A DNA stretch of 64,000 nucleotides. Origin: Adiantum capillus-veneris. Lineage: Eukaryota; Streptophyta; Polypodiopsida; Polypodiales; Pteridaceae. Position 1 is the stretch's first letter, and each line of letters starts with the position of its first letter. This document shows positions 42,766 to 55,008 of this stretch, piece after piece. The DNA is taken from the NCBI GenBank assembly GCA_014529385.2, contig CM043946.1, forward strand, positions 20,888,577 through 20,952,576, given 5' to 3'. The translations under genes were made by a program, and so were the position numbers. The notes beneath the pieces are model-generated. The model ran no database searches, was not told the origin of the DNA, and saw only the letters and a program-made list of their open reading frames with translations.

Positions 42766-45652
42766 TGTCAGGGGATATGTGTTCGCTACGTGAGCCGGGC
42801 AGGCGCCGGGCCTCTGGCTGTGGGAGGTGTGAAAAAGAGAGAACAAGAACAACAGATGCAACTGAATCTGGAAATCATCGTAATCATCAACTAATTCATT
42901 AACGCTTGAGTACAACTTAATCCTTAGCCAAGGCGGGCTGTTAACAGCACCGTCACTTGGATCATCTGCTAACTAGGAGTTTAAGCTCCTGCTTTACAAA
43001 ATTAACCGCGCCGTTAACGACACCGGGCTTTACAGAATGATTAATCAAACATTAGCTGATGACGGTGATGGAAATTTCCTCTTGCCACTTTATCTGCTTC
43101 AACTGACCTTAGGTTCTGTAAATTTTAACTTTCTATGTCGGTCTTTTCCTACTTTGAAAGCACTCAAGAGCTCTCTCTATCCTACTGCCTCAATTACCAA
43201 CAATAAGCTGCAAATTTGCTTTAATTATCTTCAGGCTCTATGTGCCCTTGATGAATTCTCTTACCAAGTTCGATGGAATCAATTTACTTGCTTCTTTACT
43301 TTTCTCATGCTCCGCCTTCCTTGCTTCACCACTTTCTCCCGCTCTGCCTTCCTTATTTTATCAAGGTTGAAAGCGAGAGAGAAAAACCTTGTCTTTGGGT
43401 ACCTTTTTCTTTATGCTTGACTTATTCTCGTTGAGAGAGAAACACTTCTTGCTGCTTTCTTGCTTACCAAGGCCGAGAGTGAGAGAGAAAGTCTCCCTTT
43501 TATTTTACTTTTCAAACTCGAGCGAGAGAGAGAGAGAGATAGAACTCTCCTTGTGCAAGCCGAGAGAGAGAGAGAGAGAGAGGCTTTGCCTTATCCAACC
43601 TTGCTTCGAGGATGAGAGCGAGAGAGAGGAAGCTCTTCCCTCCTTGCCCTTTGACTCCTTTCCGCCTTCCTCTTCTTCGCCTTGCTAAACTTTGGTTGCC
43701 CTCCTCAGTTCTCATTGGCTACCCCACCTTCCTCAAGCTCGTTTTTCTTGCAATACCCCTCATGCAAAAGGGCGTCCCTATTATTAGCATGTCCCCCTCC
43801 CTTCAATAGCGCCGCCGCTACTGATGTGGCACAGGAACGGCCGCTATGACGTGGCAGTCGATAAATTCGGGCACCTCAGATCACGACCCCTTTGGTACCG
43901 GCAGGGAGCGCCATGGCCAGCTTGTCGTCTTTTGTTTCATGGCGGTCGCTTTCTGAGCCTCACCAAGCCCACGGCGAGCTCATCTCCTCTTCCCTGCGCC
44001 TCCTTCGTTGCCTGCACGTCTTTTTTTTCTTATGCCCCCCCCCCCCCCCCCCTTCACACAAATAAGGTCACTTGCTTCAAATGGGTGTCCCTTGGGCGGC
44101 CATTGCTTTGGTTTCTTGGGCGGGCAACCATTAAATGAGCCTTTGGGCGGCCTAGCCTCTAGCAAGGGCAACAACATTTGTTTTACATATCAATTGGGCG
44201 GCCTTATGGCTTTGTGAGGGCACCACATTTGGGCATGCATGCTAATTAAAGCATCGCCAAGCACCACATCTTTCCCTAGCAGGCCTTGACTAACAATATC
44301 TTCGGGAATTCGATAACCATATCAGCTTCTTAATGCCATATGCCTAAGAGCACTCCCTTCGCACTCACTGAAAAAAGCCCGAAGCTTCTTACCGCATCTG
44401 TGTTGGGCATTCCCCGCAATCATTGCATTCCAAGAGACGTCATTTCGTACACGATGCTCTTCAAGTCCTTATGTGCTTCCGTACGGGCACCACATTTAGC
44501 ATATTTAACTTCCAAAGCATATGGGTTTGTGGTGCTCCCTGATTGAAGCTCAAAAACTCCCAGATGGAGCTCCAGCCGAGACGACTAGACTAACATGGAA
44601 CCGGCCCCCGGTGAATCTTTAACAGCCCATAACTTGGCAAACGTAACTTCGATCACTAATCTAAAAAGACCGACGCGCTCTACAAAGTGAGCACTTCAGG
44701 CCCATGCATTCATTCCATTTTTGTCACCTCAGTTGCAGTTGCCCAATCCGTTACAAATCTGCAATCGACTCAAACTTCTTCACCATAGCTCCAATCGACG
44801 AGCCGTAAAAACAGGCCGGTATATCACATCAAGCACTACAGTTCTAGATCATAATCTCCCACTTGTGCTCACTTCAATCATACTCATTTTTGGCATCATT
44901 AAGGCATCTGTTGGCCCTTTTAAGCCGCATCTGGAATACATTAATCATTAAACTTGGCATGTTAACAAGCCCTCATCACTGACCATTAATCAAGTAGGCT
45001 TTCAATAAGCTTGATGTGCATCTTCTTGGCATATTTCTGAGCATGGGAGCGGAGCCGCATGACATCCACCCCCTCTGAACCTGCACAGCCTCCGGTCTGT
45101 GCCAACAACACTTCAATCTGCATCTGCTACAGGTACCTTAAGCTCCTTACCCATCATCAGACTCACGTAACTGGTAAATATATGAAAAATGAATTAAGGC
45201 TTATACCCTATCATCAATGTTCTAGCTTAATCATTAGGTAGCTGTCCATCAAAAATCTCTGAACTGTATCTGCCATATCTTCAAAGCATTCTATCATGGA
45301 TAACTTGTTTAGTGAACCCCGCTAGAATCAAGTGCTCCAGTTAATGATGCACATGGCTTGACCATTAACCTCTCTTTAAGGAACCCTATCAAGATCAAGT
45401 ATGCCTTACTCTGTCTGCACACAAAATGGCCGTCAAGTCCTTTACCTCAAGTTCTGGTAGCAAAACCAACTCAAAAGATGTAAAGATACTTCAGCAATTG
45501 TCCAAAGAAGTCAGTTGGAAGCCAACCATGTAATCTTATTAAATGCATAACCAAAACTATTTTGACTTAGCATAATCTAGAAAAAAAACCTTATACCATG
45601 CAACCTGCTACATCAGATAGCTGTTACTCTTCAAATCTGCAATTACTTTACA
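42766..45652 (-). repeat. Possible long 3' LTR of the tRNA-Trp-primed element
   Basis: The first 90 bp (TGTCAGGGGATATGTGTTCG ... AGAGAACAAGAACAAC) match 47536-47625, the LTR start beside the tRNA-Trp site, almost exactly. On the element's strand, the stop of its ORF (45655) is followed by a purine-rich stretch and TGTAAAG. An LTR running 42766-45652 (TGT...ACA, about 2.9 kb) is therefore plausible. It contains (GA)n, a poly-C run (about 44035-44052) and no recognised gene. The far end is inferred only. Confidence 0.4.
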
Positions 45653-45654
45653 CT

Positions 45655-47490
45655 TTAGTAGCCCCCGGGATTAAAGGGGAAACCAATGATTTGCCCTATT
45701 GTGAGCATTCCTTTAAAAAATTTGCACCATCCTCCAGGATCATAGGGAAGATACAATAATTTCCAATCAGTAGAGCATAAACATATAGTAACCCATAAAT
45801 ATTCGTGACAACTGCCTGGATCATATGGCACATAAAGTAACTGACAACAATCATAGCTGGCATGATAACCTCCTGGGTCATAAGGTAGTGGAATATCATA
45901 TTTCAAGTATATTGCATCTCCACAAACTTTCTCATAGCATAGGAACAAAAAGTCCCAAATTCCCATCATAGCAGAACCCGGAGGCAAAATGAATTCAATA
46001 ATTATGGTTTCCAAAATATCAATCTGCATATGTGAGTCATTGAATGCCATCACTTCATTTGATACCACAAATGTTGCATGGCTACCTTCTCTAGCAGGCA
46101 CAAACTCCTCTAGAGCCTCATCCAAAAGATACATAAGCTCTTCATCATATGTTGCAGGATGTTCTTCACTAGTCTTGTCACAAGGAACTCGAAATTCCTC
46201 TAGTGCATCATCAAGCAGATCCATAAGCTCCATATCTTCCTCCTTGGAAGAGCCACCTAGTGTGTGAGTATTATCATAGGAAACCTTATGGCTTGTTTCA
46301 AACATAGGCACGAATTGTTCTGGCAGCTTCACACTCCCATTCAAATATCTTTCCACTTCAATAGCACAAGTCTCAGCATGCATTACAAAGATAGCATCAA
46401 TTTCTTTTTCCATAGCATCATCATAGCAAACCCTGTCACATGTAGCAGTCATAGACTGATCATCATCATGCACCCCCTCTAAATATGCATCTCCATAATC
46501 ATAATCTTTATCTGGGTTTACATCAAATACATGTGCATCATCACTAGTGTCCTGAAATGTAGCCATAGACATAAAACCCTCTTGCATAGCATTAGCCAAA
46601 ACAATTGCTTTTGCATGTAATGTTGCATAAGCATTCTCTTCATGGTCTACACCCAAAGAGCACTCCAAATGGGCATCTACATCACATATTGACTCTGACA
46701 AACATGTTGCTTGATCACTGTTAGCATCTATGCTTGCATGCATAGCATGCACTGGCTCTGAGAAACTTGTTTCCTCATTTATGTCACTTTGAGAGGATAT
46801 GACTGTATCCACAAAGTCACATTTTCTTTGAAATAAAGAAGTCAATCCCAATCGAGCATAAACTGTATCCACTATGAAATCATCATCTTCATGCAACAAT
46901 GATTTGTCTTCCAGAAGACATGCATCGATAACAACTTCTAAATTAGCATTTTCTTTGGCTTTACTTCTTGCAAAAATATGCTCCCAGAATTCATCATAGT
47001 TGAGGATCTGCATCTGATCCCCTTCACCTTTAATTAAGAAAACCTTACTTCATTCAGTAATGTCCTTTATTTCCCGATCTAGAATCCTTGAGCTTTCGTA
47101 AATAAATTCCTCTACAAAATACTCCCACCATGTGGGATATGCTTCTGCCAGTTCTTGAACCTGCTTTTTGAAATCCAAATTTACAACCTCCTCAAAAGCT
47201 GCAATCATCCGATCTTCTGGAACATTTTGGCTCTTCATCTCAGCACCCTAAACATGCAATAAAACCTTTTGGATCATATCCCTGAAAAATATAATACTGC
47301 TCTTGAACAACATCAAGTGCTAGCTCTACAACATCATTAGTCTGCTTTTTTATCTGCATGGCTTTTGCTTCCTGGACATACCCCTGAACCAATTCCATCA
47401 TTTTTGGCAAATCTGTAACTGCCAGATTTTTATCAAATCCATTGGCACTGAATCTTCAATAAATTGCTTTAACTGTTCAGGCATCTCCAT
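45655..47490 (-). CDS. Acidic Gag-position protein of a non-autonomous LTR element (interrupted)
   Basis: The frame opens at ATG 47490 (MEMPEQLKQFIEDSVP), only 23 bases after the primer site. It shifts into another frame for about 200 bp (KNLAVTDLPKMMELVQGYVQ), then returns at MKSQNVPEDRM (47238). One TGA (47052) precedes a clean 452-codon frame ending at 45655. The protein is strongly acidic, with a repeated (D/Y)LLD(D/E)ALEEF block. It ends in four tyrosine/glycine motifs: LPYDPGGYH, VPYDPGSC, LPYDPGGW and FPFNPGGY. No zinc knuckle, protease or polymerase is present. Position right after the primer site suggests a Gag replacement. I do not recognise the family. Confidence 0.5.
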
Positions 47491-47513
47491 CTTTACCTCC
47501 CACCCCGGCTCAT

Positions 47514-47531
47514 TTCACGTCGGGTTCACCA
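47514..47531 (-). other. Retrotransposon primer-binding site for tRNA-Trp
   Basis: The plus strand TTCACGTCGGGTTCACCA equals the 3' end, with CCA, of plant nuclear tRNA-Trp as I remember it. The minus strand is thus an 18-base primer site, four bases from the LTR start at 47536. Use of tRNA-Trp is less common in plants than tRNA-Met. Confidence 0.7.
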
Positions 47532-47535
47532 AAGA

Positions 47536-47625
47536 TGTCGGGGGATATGTGTTCGCTACGTGAGCCGGGCAGGTGCCGGGCCTCTGGCTCTAGGAGGTGT
47601 GAAAGAGAGAGAACAAGAACAACAA
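47536..47625 (-). repeat. Truncated 5' LTR of the tRNA-Trp-primed element
   Basis: TGTCGGGGGATATGTGTTCG onward matches 42766-42855 with few changes, then breaks off into the minisatellite that begins near 47640. Confidence 0.7.
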
Positions 47626-47639
47626 AGATCATAAAGGGT

Positions 47640-48640
47640 TTTTTGCTAGCATAGAGGATAGCTTGTTTCCCTGGGGTCATATGATAACAAAACAGAAGAG
47701 TATTAAGAAGGGCACCTAGGCCACTAAATCACCCTGGGGATGATAAGGTGGTCTTTGTGGGGAATGCTCCTAAAGTGTTCCTTGGCCATCCTATGGCCTT
47801 TGGGCCATAGGTTACCAACATAGAGTTCAGATGGTTTCTTACTAGCATAGAGTGCACCTTGTGGCCTATGGTCTTTAGATACTAATATAGAGTTTCAATG
47901 GTTTCTTACTAGGCATAGGGGGAACCCTATGGCGCTGGGGCCATAGGGTGCCAATGTAGAGCACATAGGTTTTCTTTCTAGCATAGGGAGCACCTTGTGG
48001 CTTAGGAGCCATTTGATCCACCCTATGGCTCAGGGGCTCTAGGTTGCCAATGTAGAGCGTAGAGGTTTTATTTCTATTATAGAGGGAACCTTGTGGCCTA
48101 GGGGCCATTTGGTGCTCCCAATTTAGAGTATACAAGGTTTCTTAGTAGCATTATAAAGGTTACCTTGTGGTCCTCAAGTTTCCATAGGGTGCCAACATAG
48201 AACGTAGAGTATTTTTCTTGCTACCATAGAGGACATCAAGCTATGGCCTTGGGGCCATAGGGTTTCAATATTGAGCATAGAGGATTTCTTACTAGCATAG
48301 AGGGTACCTTGTGGCTTTAGGTCCATAGGGTGCAAACATAGAGCATAGAGGATTGCTATCATAGAGGGTATCTTGTGGCCCTAGGTCCATAGGGTGCAAA
48401 CATAGAGCATAGAGGATTTTTTACTAGCACAGAGGACACCCTATGGCCCAAGGGCCGTAGAGTGACAACATATAGCATAAAGGGTTTCTTACTAGCATAA
48501 GAGGCACACCTTGTGGCCCTTGGGACATAGGGTGCCAGCATAAAGCATAGATGGTTTCTTACTAGTGCTCATCAAGGTCATCTTGCGGCCCTATGACAAT
48601 CCATGGCCTTAGGGCCATAGGGTGTCACATAATAAAGTAC
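47640..48640. repeat. Minisatellite of about 60 bp with CCTATGGCC...GGCCATAGG palindromes
   Basis: Degenerate units repeat GTTTCTTACTAGCATAGAGGG, (A)CCTTGTGGCC, a variable link, GGGCCATAGGGTGC and CAACATAGAGCATAGA. Most units hold an inverted pair (CCTATGGCC and GGCCATAGG). Isolated copies of the palindrome continue at 48597-48620, 48700-48720, 48770-48790 and 50802-50822, flanking and following the FCP1-like genes. Confidence 0.9.
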
Positions 48641-48799
48641 CATATGGCTTAAGCCATAGATCTATTTATATGTTGAGAACTGTTAGCAATCCTAACCCTA
48701 TGGACTTGAGGCCATAAAGAGACATATTTTGGATTATCTTAAAAGTCATAGAGATATCTACAAAGAGAACCCTATGGCCTGAAGGCCATAAGAAACTTA

Positions 48800-49326
48800 G
48801 TCAAGTAAATCATCCAATGCAAGAAGATAGTGCAATAGAAAATGAGAATTCTGTTCTAGAGCTTAAAGGGATAGATGTTTCTCCAAGTATACTTCTAGAT
48901 GCCACCATCATGGACAAAGAACTAATGTAGCTAGATAAAGATTAGGAATCTCTAGACAACGAGGAGCATAAAAATAAATTTTTCGTAGATGTGTTCTCAG
49001 GTAGTAAATCTGTTATTTGCAATTAGTTTTTTCTAAGAGTGTCACAAAAAAGATTTATCAAAATGTAGATATTTTGGAATCTCAAATTAGGTGTTCTTTA
49101 AACTTGCAGTCCTTCAACAAGATATTGCAGCTGACAAAGTTTTACTCGACATCGTTGGTATAGAGGATGCTCATGCCATTGACCCTACTGAGAAAGATTC
49201 TATCAATCTCCATGTCAACCAAATAGTTTTTAAAGAAGATGACAAGAATTTACAATTTTTTGAAGGTCAACCGCTACAACGACTAGAGATAAATTTTAAG
49301 AGTAATTCCAATGGACGAACACAGTG
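48800..49326 (+). pseudogene. Upstream exon-like segments of the FCP1-like gene
   Basis: Acidic open stretches precede the FCP1-like ORF: one near 48830-48930 (SVLELKGIDVSPSILLDATI, then stops) and one at 49091-49326 (LAVLQQDIAADKVLLDIVGI). They have the same sense and composition as the acidic N-terminus of the next ORF, so they may be its earlier exons. Confidence 0.3.
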
Positions 49327-50492
49327 AAAGTTCCAGAACATGTGCAAGGCAAGAAGAAGAATCCAATGAAAATATTCTAGTAGCCCAAGGTTTGGGAATT
49401 GGATTGCATAGCAATACAATGGAAGTAGAAGGCAATGAAAGTTCCAGAACATGTGCAACGCCAGAAGGAGAATCCAACACAAATATTTTAGCACCCCAGG
49501 ATTTGGAAATCAAAGTGCATGGTGAGTCGGACCTTCCATCCACCAACAAACCAATGATGACTATAATAGTGAACTTGCGTGGATTGTTCCTGAGGATATG
49601 CTGGCAAAAGTCCAAGAAAATGAAGAGCTTAAAGTTTGGACATGAGCATATTTTTCTTCATCCAAGATGCATTGAGTTTTTAAAGGATCTACTTAGCAAT
49701 TTCAATGTAGTGATATGGTCAGCTGCTAATGAAATGCATGTTGTGGACATCATCAAGATTTTAGAAAAGAAAGCTAAAGAAAAATCTCCATTCTTTATGA
49801 TTTGGGGGCAAAGCCAATGTGAACCATGTGTAGAATCAAGGATCACTCGCTTAGATAATCCAGGAGTAGAAGCACTTTTCAAACCGTTGGCTATTGCATC
49901 ATCAAAATTTGGGCTTGATGCAAGAAGATTGCTTCTTGTAGATGATGAACCATTAAAGGGATGCGTGAATCCTGCATTGAATTGTATTTTTCCACCATCA
50001 TTTAATGTTGATGATGAGGAGGGTAATATCCTCCTTGGGGAGTTGCTACCATATATCAAAGCTCTCAATCATGTTAATGACATTCGCACAGTTACAAGGT
50101 CTCATTTATATAGACAAGCACCCATAGCTCATGTTCATGAGATTTATAACCATATACACAAGGTTGTTGCAGAGTGGGAGGAGAGAAATTCAATTTTTCT
50201 AGGAAAAACCTACTCCACGGGCAGGCTACCAGAAGTTTCTCATCCTCTTCACAATAAGAAAGTTGCAACATCTAGCACTAGTGGAATGTCCACTTGTAGT
50301 CAAGACAAGAAACTTTCACCACATGATCAAGAAAAAGTAAGGGTCTTAAAGAATATCAAATCGTTATCAGCCTTGAAAGGCACAGAAGCAATTATGCTTG
50401 CCCAAAAATTGAGATACAAGGAGCCTGTGATCAAATTACATGAAGCCAGGAATTATATAAAGCATCTAAAAATTCAGTATGATTTCAAATAG
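49311..50492 (+). CDS. FCP1/NIF-like HAD-fold protein with a degraded catalytic motif
   Basis: A clean 393-codon frame starting MDEHSESSRTCARQ. The N-terminus contains a 37-codon internal duplication (ESSRTCA.. at 49326 and 49437). Residues of about 85-270 follow the plant FCP1-homology layout: IIVNLRGLFLR (strand 1), FLHPRCIEFLKDLLSNFNVV, VIWSA, then LLLVDDEPLKGCVNPALNCI and IFPPSFN. The family's catalytic DxDG has become NxRG, losing both Asp residues, so phosphatase activity is unlikely. The DD and Lys sites later in the fold are kept. A basic helix-rich C-terminus follows. It may be a gene fragment carried in repetitive DNA, a pseudo-phosphatase, or an early pseudogene. No introns are evident inside it. 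Confidence 0.65.
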   Translation: MDEHSESSRTCARQEEESNENILVAQGLGIGLHSNTMEVEGNESSRTCATPEGESNTNILAPQDLEIKVHGESDLPSTNKPMMTIIVNLRGLFLRICWQKSKKMKSLKFGHEHIFLHPRCIEFLKDLLSNFNVVIWSAANEMHVVDIIKILEKKAKEKSPFFMIWGQSQCEPCVESRITRLDNPGVEALFKPLAIASSKFGLDARRLLLVDDEPLKGCVNPALNCIFPPSFNVDDEEGNILLGELLPYIKALNHVNDIRTVTRSHLYRQAPIAHVHEIYNHIHKVVAEWEERNSIFLGKTYSTGRLPEVSHPLHNKKVATSSTSGMSTCSQDKKLSPHDQEKVRVLKNIKSLSALKGTEAIMLAQKLRYKEPVIKLHEARNYIKHLKIQYDFK

Positions 50493-51069
50493 CCCTATAT
50501 CAAGAAATGATGGAGCAATTTTTTGTAACATTTTGTCATTTACAAAGATCTTTATGTACTGAGAGACTTTCTTAGAGTAGGGTTTCAAGATATATGAAGA
50601 TGTAAATGATTAATAGTTTTTTTAATTTATCTTTCAATACTATAAGTAACTTTTGAGTTTTGTGTGCCAAATGCTCTTTTTTTAATAAGGTTTTATAGTT
50701 TGCTTTAAAAATTGAGCTCATTGTGCCATCTACATGGTCATAAGGTCAAATCTTGCTCTATGACCCTGGGGAATTTGCACTTTATGGTCTCAACACCCTA
50801 TGACTCTAAGGCCATAGGGTCATATTTTGGGATGTGTTCTTGCATAAGACTTACTAAGTGTAACCACAAATTAGCACCCTATTCCCTAAGGTCTTCAACA
50901 CACTTAAGATCTCTATATTAAATTTTTTCTTTAATCATTTCAGGGCTTCTAAGAGAAACTTTTTTTCTATTAGATTATCACAAAGTAGAGGAGCTCCCTT
51001 TCATATTACATCAAATACCACATTCAAACCAAGAGCAATGGTTTCATTATCTACTAGCATCTTTCCAAC

Positions 51070-51741
51070 AGGAGAAGAAAACGCTTATCTTGGATTTAGA
51101 GGGTGTGCTTCTTCCAACATTTGAGCTTCGCTCAAGGCCAACCTGGACCAAGTACATGTGCATTGTAGAAGATAACAATGAGGTGTATGGGGTGCGTCCA
51201 GATGCAGAGTATTCTTAAGGTTTTGCTTTGAGTTCTTTGAGGTGTGGATTTGGAGCTACCATCGTTTACAAAAAGCTCAGCACATAATCAAGACCTGTTT
51301 TCCTACACAAAGTCACAAATTCAAGATGATTATGGATAACAAGTGCTGCCAAAATTCAATTTTCATGATCGGTTACAAAAGACCTATTACAAAAATCTAT
51401 CGACCATATGGAAGCTATTTGATTATTTAGATGGGGGCAACACTATAATATTTGATGATAGTCCATTTCGAGTGATGTGGAATATTCAAGGAACTTATAT
51501 GAATTTTCTGAATTTTTGGAACCAACCTACTCAATTGCTTCAAAGTTTTTTAAAAGATGAAATTGTTCCATGGTTATGTGGATGGTTGTATGTTGAGGCG
51601 GTTCGGGGTAGGCAACAAGAAAGGCGACCTCTAAACACCCTTCAAAGCTCCCATGCTGCTCAATTGGGACTGGGGCAACAACAAGCACAACACGACAACA
51701 AAACCACAGCCAAACCCAGACAAGATAGGGACACCACCTAG
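51070..51741 (+). pseudogene. Second FCP1-like domain, broken
   Basis: KTLILDLEGVLLPTFELRSR (from 51080) carries a near-normal strand-1 motif (D-L-E-G). It continues YMCIVEDNNEVYGVRPDAEY to a stop. After a gap, the frame from about 51340 reads LPKFNFHDRLQKTYYKNLST and NTIIFDDSPFRVMWN, the DD-containing end of the fold, followed by a Gln-rich tail ending at 51741. It lies about 600 bp from the preceding FCP1-like ORF on the same strand, so a tandem duplication or one long split gene are both possible. Confidence 0.55.
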
Positions 51742-51769
51742 TTATAGTATGCGAACTAGGATGCAAGAG

Positions 51770-52620
51770 AGATTTTGTCACAACCAAGAAGATGAGCCAT
51801 AGAAAACACATAAGCAACCTCACACCAAGACACACACCAAATGGACCAGAGAGAGCTAGAGTAAAGGGAAGAGAGAGAGGAATGGATCTTGCGTAATAGC
51901 TTATTTATGACTTGCAAATGGAGATGGTTTGTTATGATGCTATCGTAGAGCTTGTACAAAACTACTCAATGTTTAGTAGGTGCTAAACATTGCCAACACA
52001 CACACTATCTTAGGGTGTGGGAGAACTCTCACCACAGTAGTACCCTCTTACGATGGACACAAAATTGGTAATGAAAACACACTAAGACAGTTCTAAAACA
52101 AGATTAAATGATAGAAACTCAAAATACACAAGTTACCTTTTGAATTCACCAAACCGTATTGCACAAGTGGAAGGACGAAGATTTGAACGTTGAATCATGC
52201 CTTTGATGCACCAAACCTCAATTTATTGATGATGGAGGAACATATACAATAGTGGTTTTGATATTTTTGAACTCACACTCTCTCACTTGCAATGTGTAGC
52301 TTGAAAGCTTCTTCACACCAAAAGTGCGTCTCACAAAGTGGTTGCTACGCTTAAGTCTCTCCTTATGCATAGAGTGTTGGGGTACTATGTGAGATATTGG
52401 AGGTTGTTTTACAAGAAAGAGAGGGGCCTATTTATAGTTTGGAGACCCTCATTAAGATTATTTTGAAATCATAATTTACAAGCTAACAAATCACGATTAT
52501 GATTTTTTTGAATATCAAAACATTGCGGGCCTTCTTTGTCTGCTTGAGTCATGGATGTAGGCTCAAAAGAGAGCATTACTGATGGTAGATATGTTGAAAG
52601 CAGAGTTTTAAGGAAGGGGG

Positions 52621-52655
<35 letters not shown>

Positions 52656-54058
52656 TAGAGAGAGAGTTACTATGCACATGTCTTGAGGTGAGGTGTCTTT
52701 TATGGTTAGGTCAATGGATATTTTGTGTTAGTATGCTAGTGGTTAGTATTAGTAATCACTAGAAAGTTAATGATATATTTATAATGGGTAGAGTGAGGTG
52801 GTTGGTTCAAGTAAGATGGTTGAATGAATTGAGGAAATCCTTGTGATGGTGAAACTTGAAGAAGTTTTGAACCTACTTGTGTAGCTTTGCCAAATGACTA
52901 TCGATCCTCTTCTTCTTCTTCTCTTCTTTATGCCACCGCCGTCAAGGCTGATTATCACAATGAAAATGACAATTCGGTTGATGATATCTTTCAATTTGTA
53001 GACGTTAAACATAATTTACATGCTGAATTCTATGTATATAGAGAAGGGGTAAGATGGAATTGTACTTTGGGAGTAATAGAGAGAGGCATAGAGATGGTGT
53101 ATGTACATGTAGAGCTCATATGAGAGCTATGGAAGTAAGAAGGGAGGTTAATGATGTGAGAGAAACCATGGAAGGTTTAGGTTTGAGTGAGGGATTGAGA
53201 GGAATGAGTGTGTGTGTGTGTGTGTGTGTGGAAAGAGGTGAGAGAAGACTATGGGCTACTTGTTAGAAAAGTGGGCATACTGGGGTCCAATCAAAAAATC
53301 ATACCTCACTGGTGGTAGCTCTAAAAATTATGAAAATTTTTGAGCTGATTACTCAACTCTTGCTCCACATTTTATCTTATAACCACAGCTTCAAAATCGG
53401 AGTGGAAATGGATATAACCATCTCACCCAAATGCCTATTTTTCTTCACAAAAAAGTCTTCAGTGGCCCACCTTTTGTTGAATTTGCATATGGATCCAAAG
53501 ATGAGCCCCTCCTTACATTAGAGAATGACCTAATTGATTATTAGGGGTTTGAAAATATGCATGGTTGTGGATTATGCATAAATATAATATATGGATATGA
53601 TGAAAAAAAAACAGGCTAGTATATATAAACAATTTATGGAATCTAGAATAGTGTGAGTTATATATATATATATATATATATATAGTCAATACATGAAAAT
53701 ATAGGGAATCAAATGAGGAGGGTCCTCATTTGTCTTTATCAATGTATATTTATTTACAAGAGGTAAGAAAGAATACCTGTAGGAAATTGGAACTTAGTGA
53801 AAGGCAATACTGATGGTAAAAGGTATTTTTGAGGTTTTTTCTTATGAGTGGATTCACACCAAAAATAAAAGAAGCTTGTGTGAAGATAATTTTATATGGA
53901 ATAAAGAGTATGCAAAATGGTAAGAAAATTGTGGTAATGGTGAATCAATGTACATAGCATACATAGGCACCTCGATACAAATATTTAAATAGATACCAAA
54001 ATAATTATGAAAAATCCTTATATTTAGGCCCTATAAATAATGAAATATTTACAAACAA
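51770..54058. other. AT-rich spacer with (GA)n, (TG)n and (TA)n; one weak ORF
   Basis: Contains (GA)n at about 52625-52653, (TG)n at 53211-53230 and (TA)n at about 53659-53684. A frame at 52887-53123 (MPNDYRSSSSSSLLYATAVK) follows an acceptor-like TTGTGTAG but resembles nothing I know. The last few hundred bases may be the LINE 5' leader. Confidence 0.35.
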
Positions 54059-54121
54059 ATGCACCATATTATTATTTTTTTCTTTTATTTACTTTTTTGG
54101 CTCACTAACCCATTGACTGCC

Positions 54122-54980
54122 ATGGAGAATGATTCAAAATCTCCAAGGAATTTGGATGCTAATCCAACCACATCGTCTACAACAACGGAAACAATGATCT
54201 TGGCTTACTTGATCTCATTACAAGAAACCGTCAACAAGCAAGGTAAAGAGTTGCATGCACTTGTAATGGAGAATGGCACTTTAAGAGTTCTCATTGTGGA
54301 GAATGAGCACCTCAAGAAGCTTCTTGAAATGCAAACAACACACTTGATGCATCTTGAGAATAAAGTTCAAGAATGTAAATGCTCTCTTGTTGACATGAAT
54401 GTATTGAAAGAGCGCTTGAGAAAAGTTGAGAGTGATCATGTATTGAAAGAGGAAACAATTGATACAATATGACCTGATGTATGTGAGATGAGAAATGTAT
54501 CCAAATCATGGGCTGATATATGTAAGGATAATGTGGTTTCTACCCATCACGCAAGCCGTTGTCCAAGCAAAGAATGTAGAGAATGTGGACACTCAACAAT
54601 TGCAAGAACAACAAAAACGCTCAAAGAACATCGTCATTCGTGGAATCAAGGAGGAAAGCATGGAAACACCCCAATCTCTTGTGGTTGCTATTGGGAGTTT
54701 TTTTCTACACACTTTGGCATGTCAGGAATCATGGCTTATGGTGCATGGGTGGTGCACATCGAGTTGGAAAACAAGGAGTCCCTCGCTCGGTAGAAAGACC
54801 ATGGCTAAGGAGGTAAAGAGAAAGATCATCCTTGACAATAGTTGGATCTACCTCAAAGGAATGATTATAATGTATATGAGGATCGGACTCTTATGCAAGA
54901 AAATGTACGGCGCAAAGCATATGAGGAAATAAGCAAGAAGGTTAAGGTGTCACCTCAAGAAGAAAAGCCACTTGAGGAGG
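54122..54980 (+). pseudogene. LINE ORF1 (coiled-coil RNA-binding protein), frameshifted
   Basis: It starts MENDSKSPRNLDANP at 54122. A Leu/Glu heptad-rich stretch (LKKLLEMQTTHLMHLENKVQ) ending near 54470 looks like a coiled coil. After frame changes, a block SKNIVIRGIKEESMETPQSL and then KRKIILDNSWIYLKGM matches the RRM-like core and the RNA-binding tail of LINE ORF1 proteins. It normally coats LINE RNA and acts as a chaperone. Confidence 0.65.
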
Positions 54981-55008
54981 ATGCAAGTCCACCCACAAAC
55001 AGGGACAC

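Noticed and set aside
43037-43815. Plus-strand ORFs (e.g. 43037-43420) inside the suspected long LTR
   Set aside because: They overlap CT/GA-rich repeats, have no recognisable domain and lie in probable LTR sequence.
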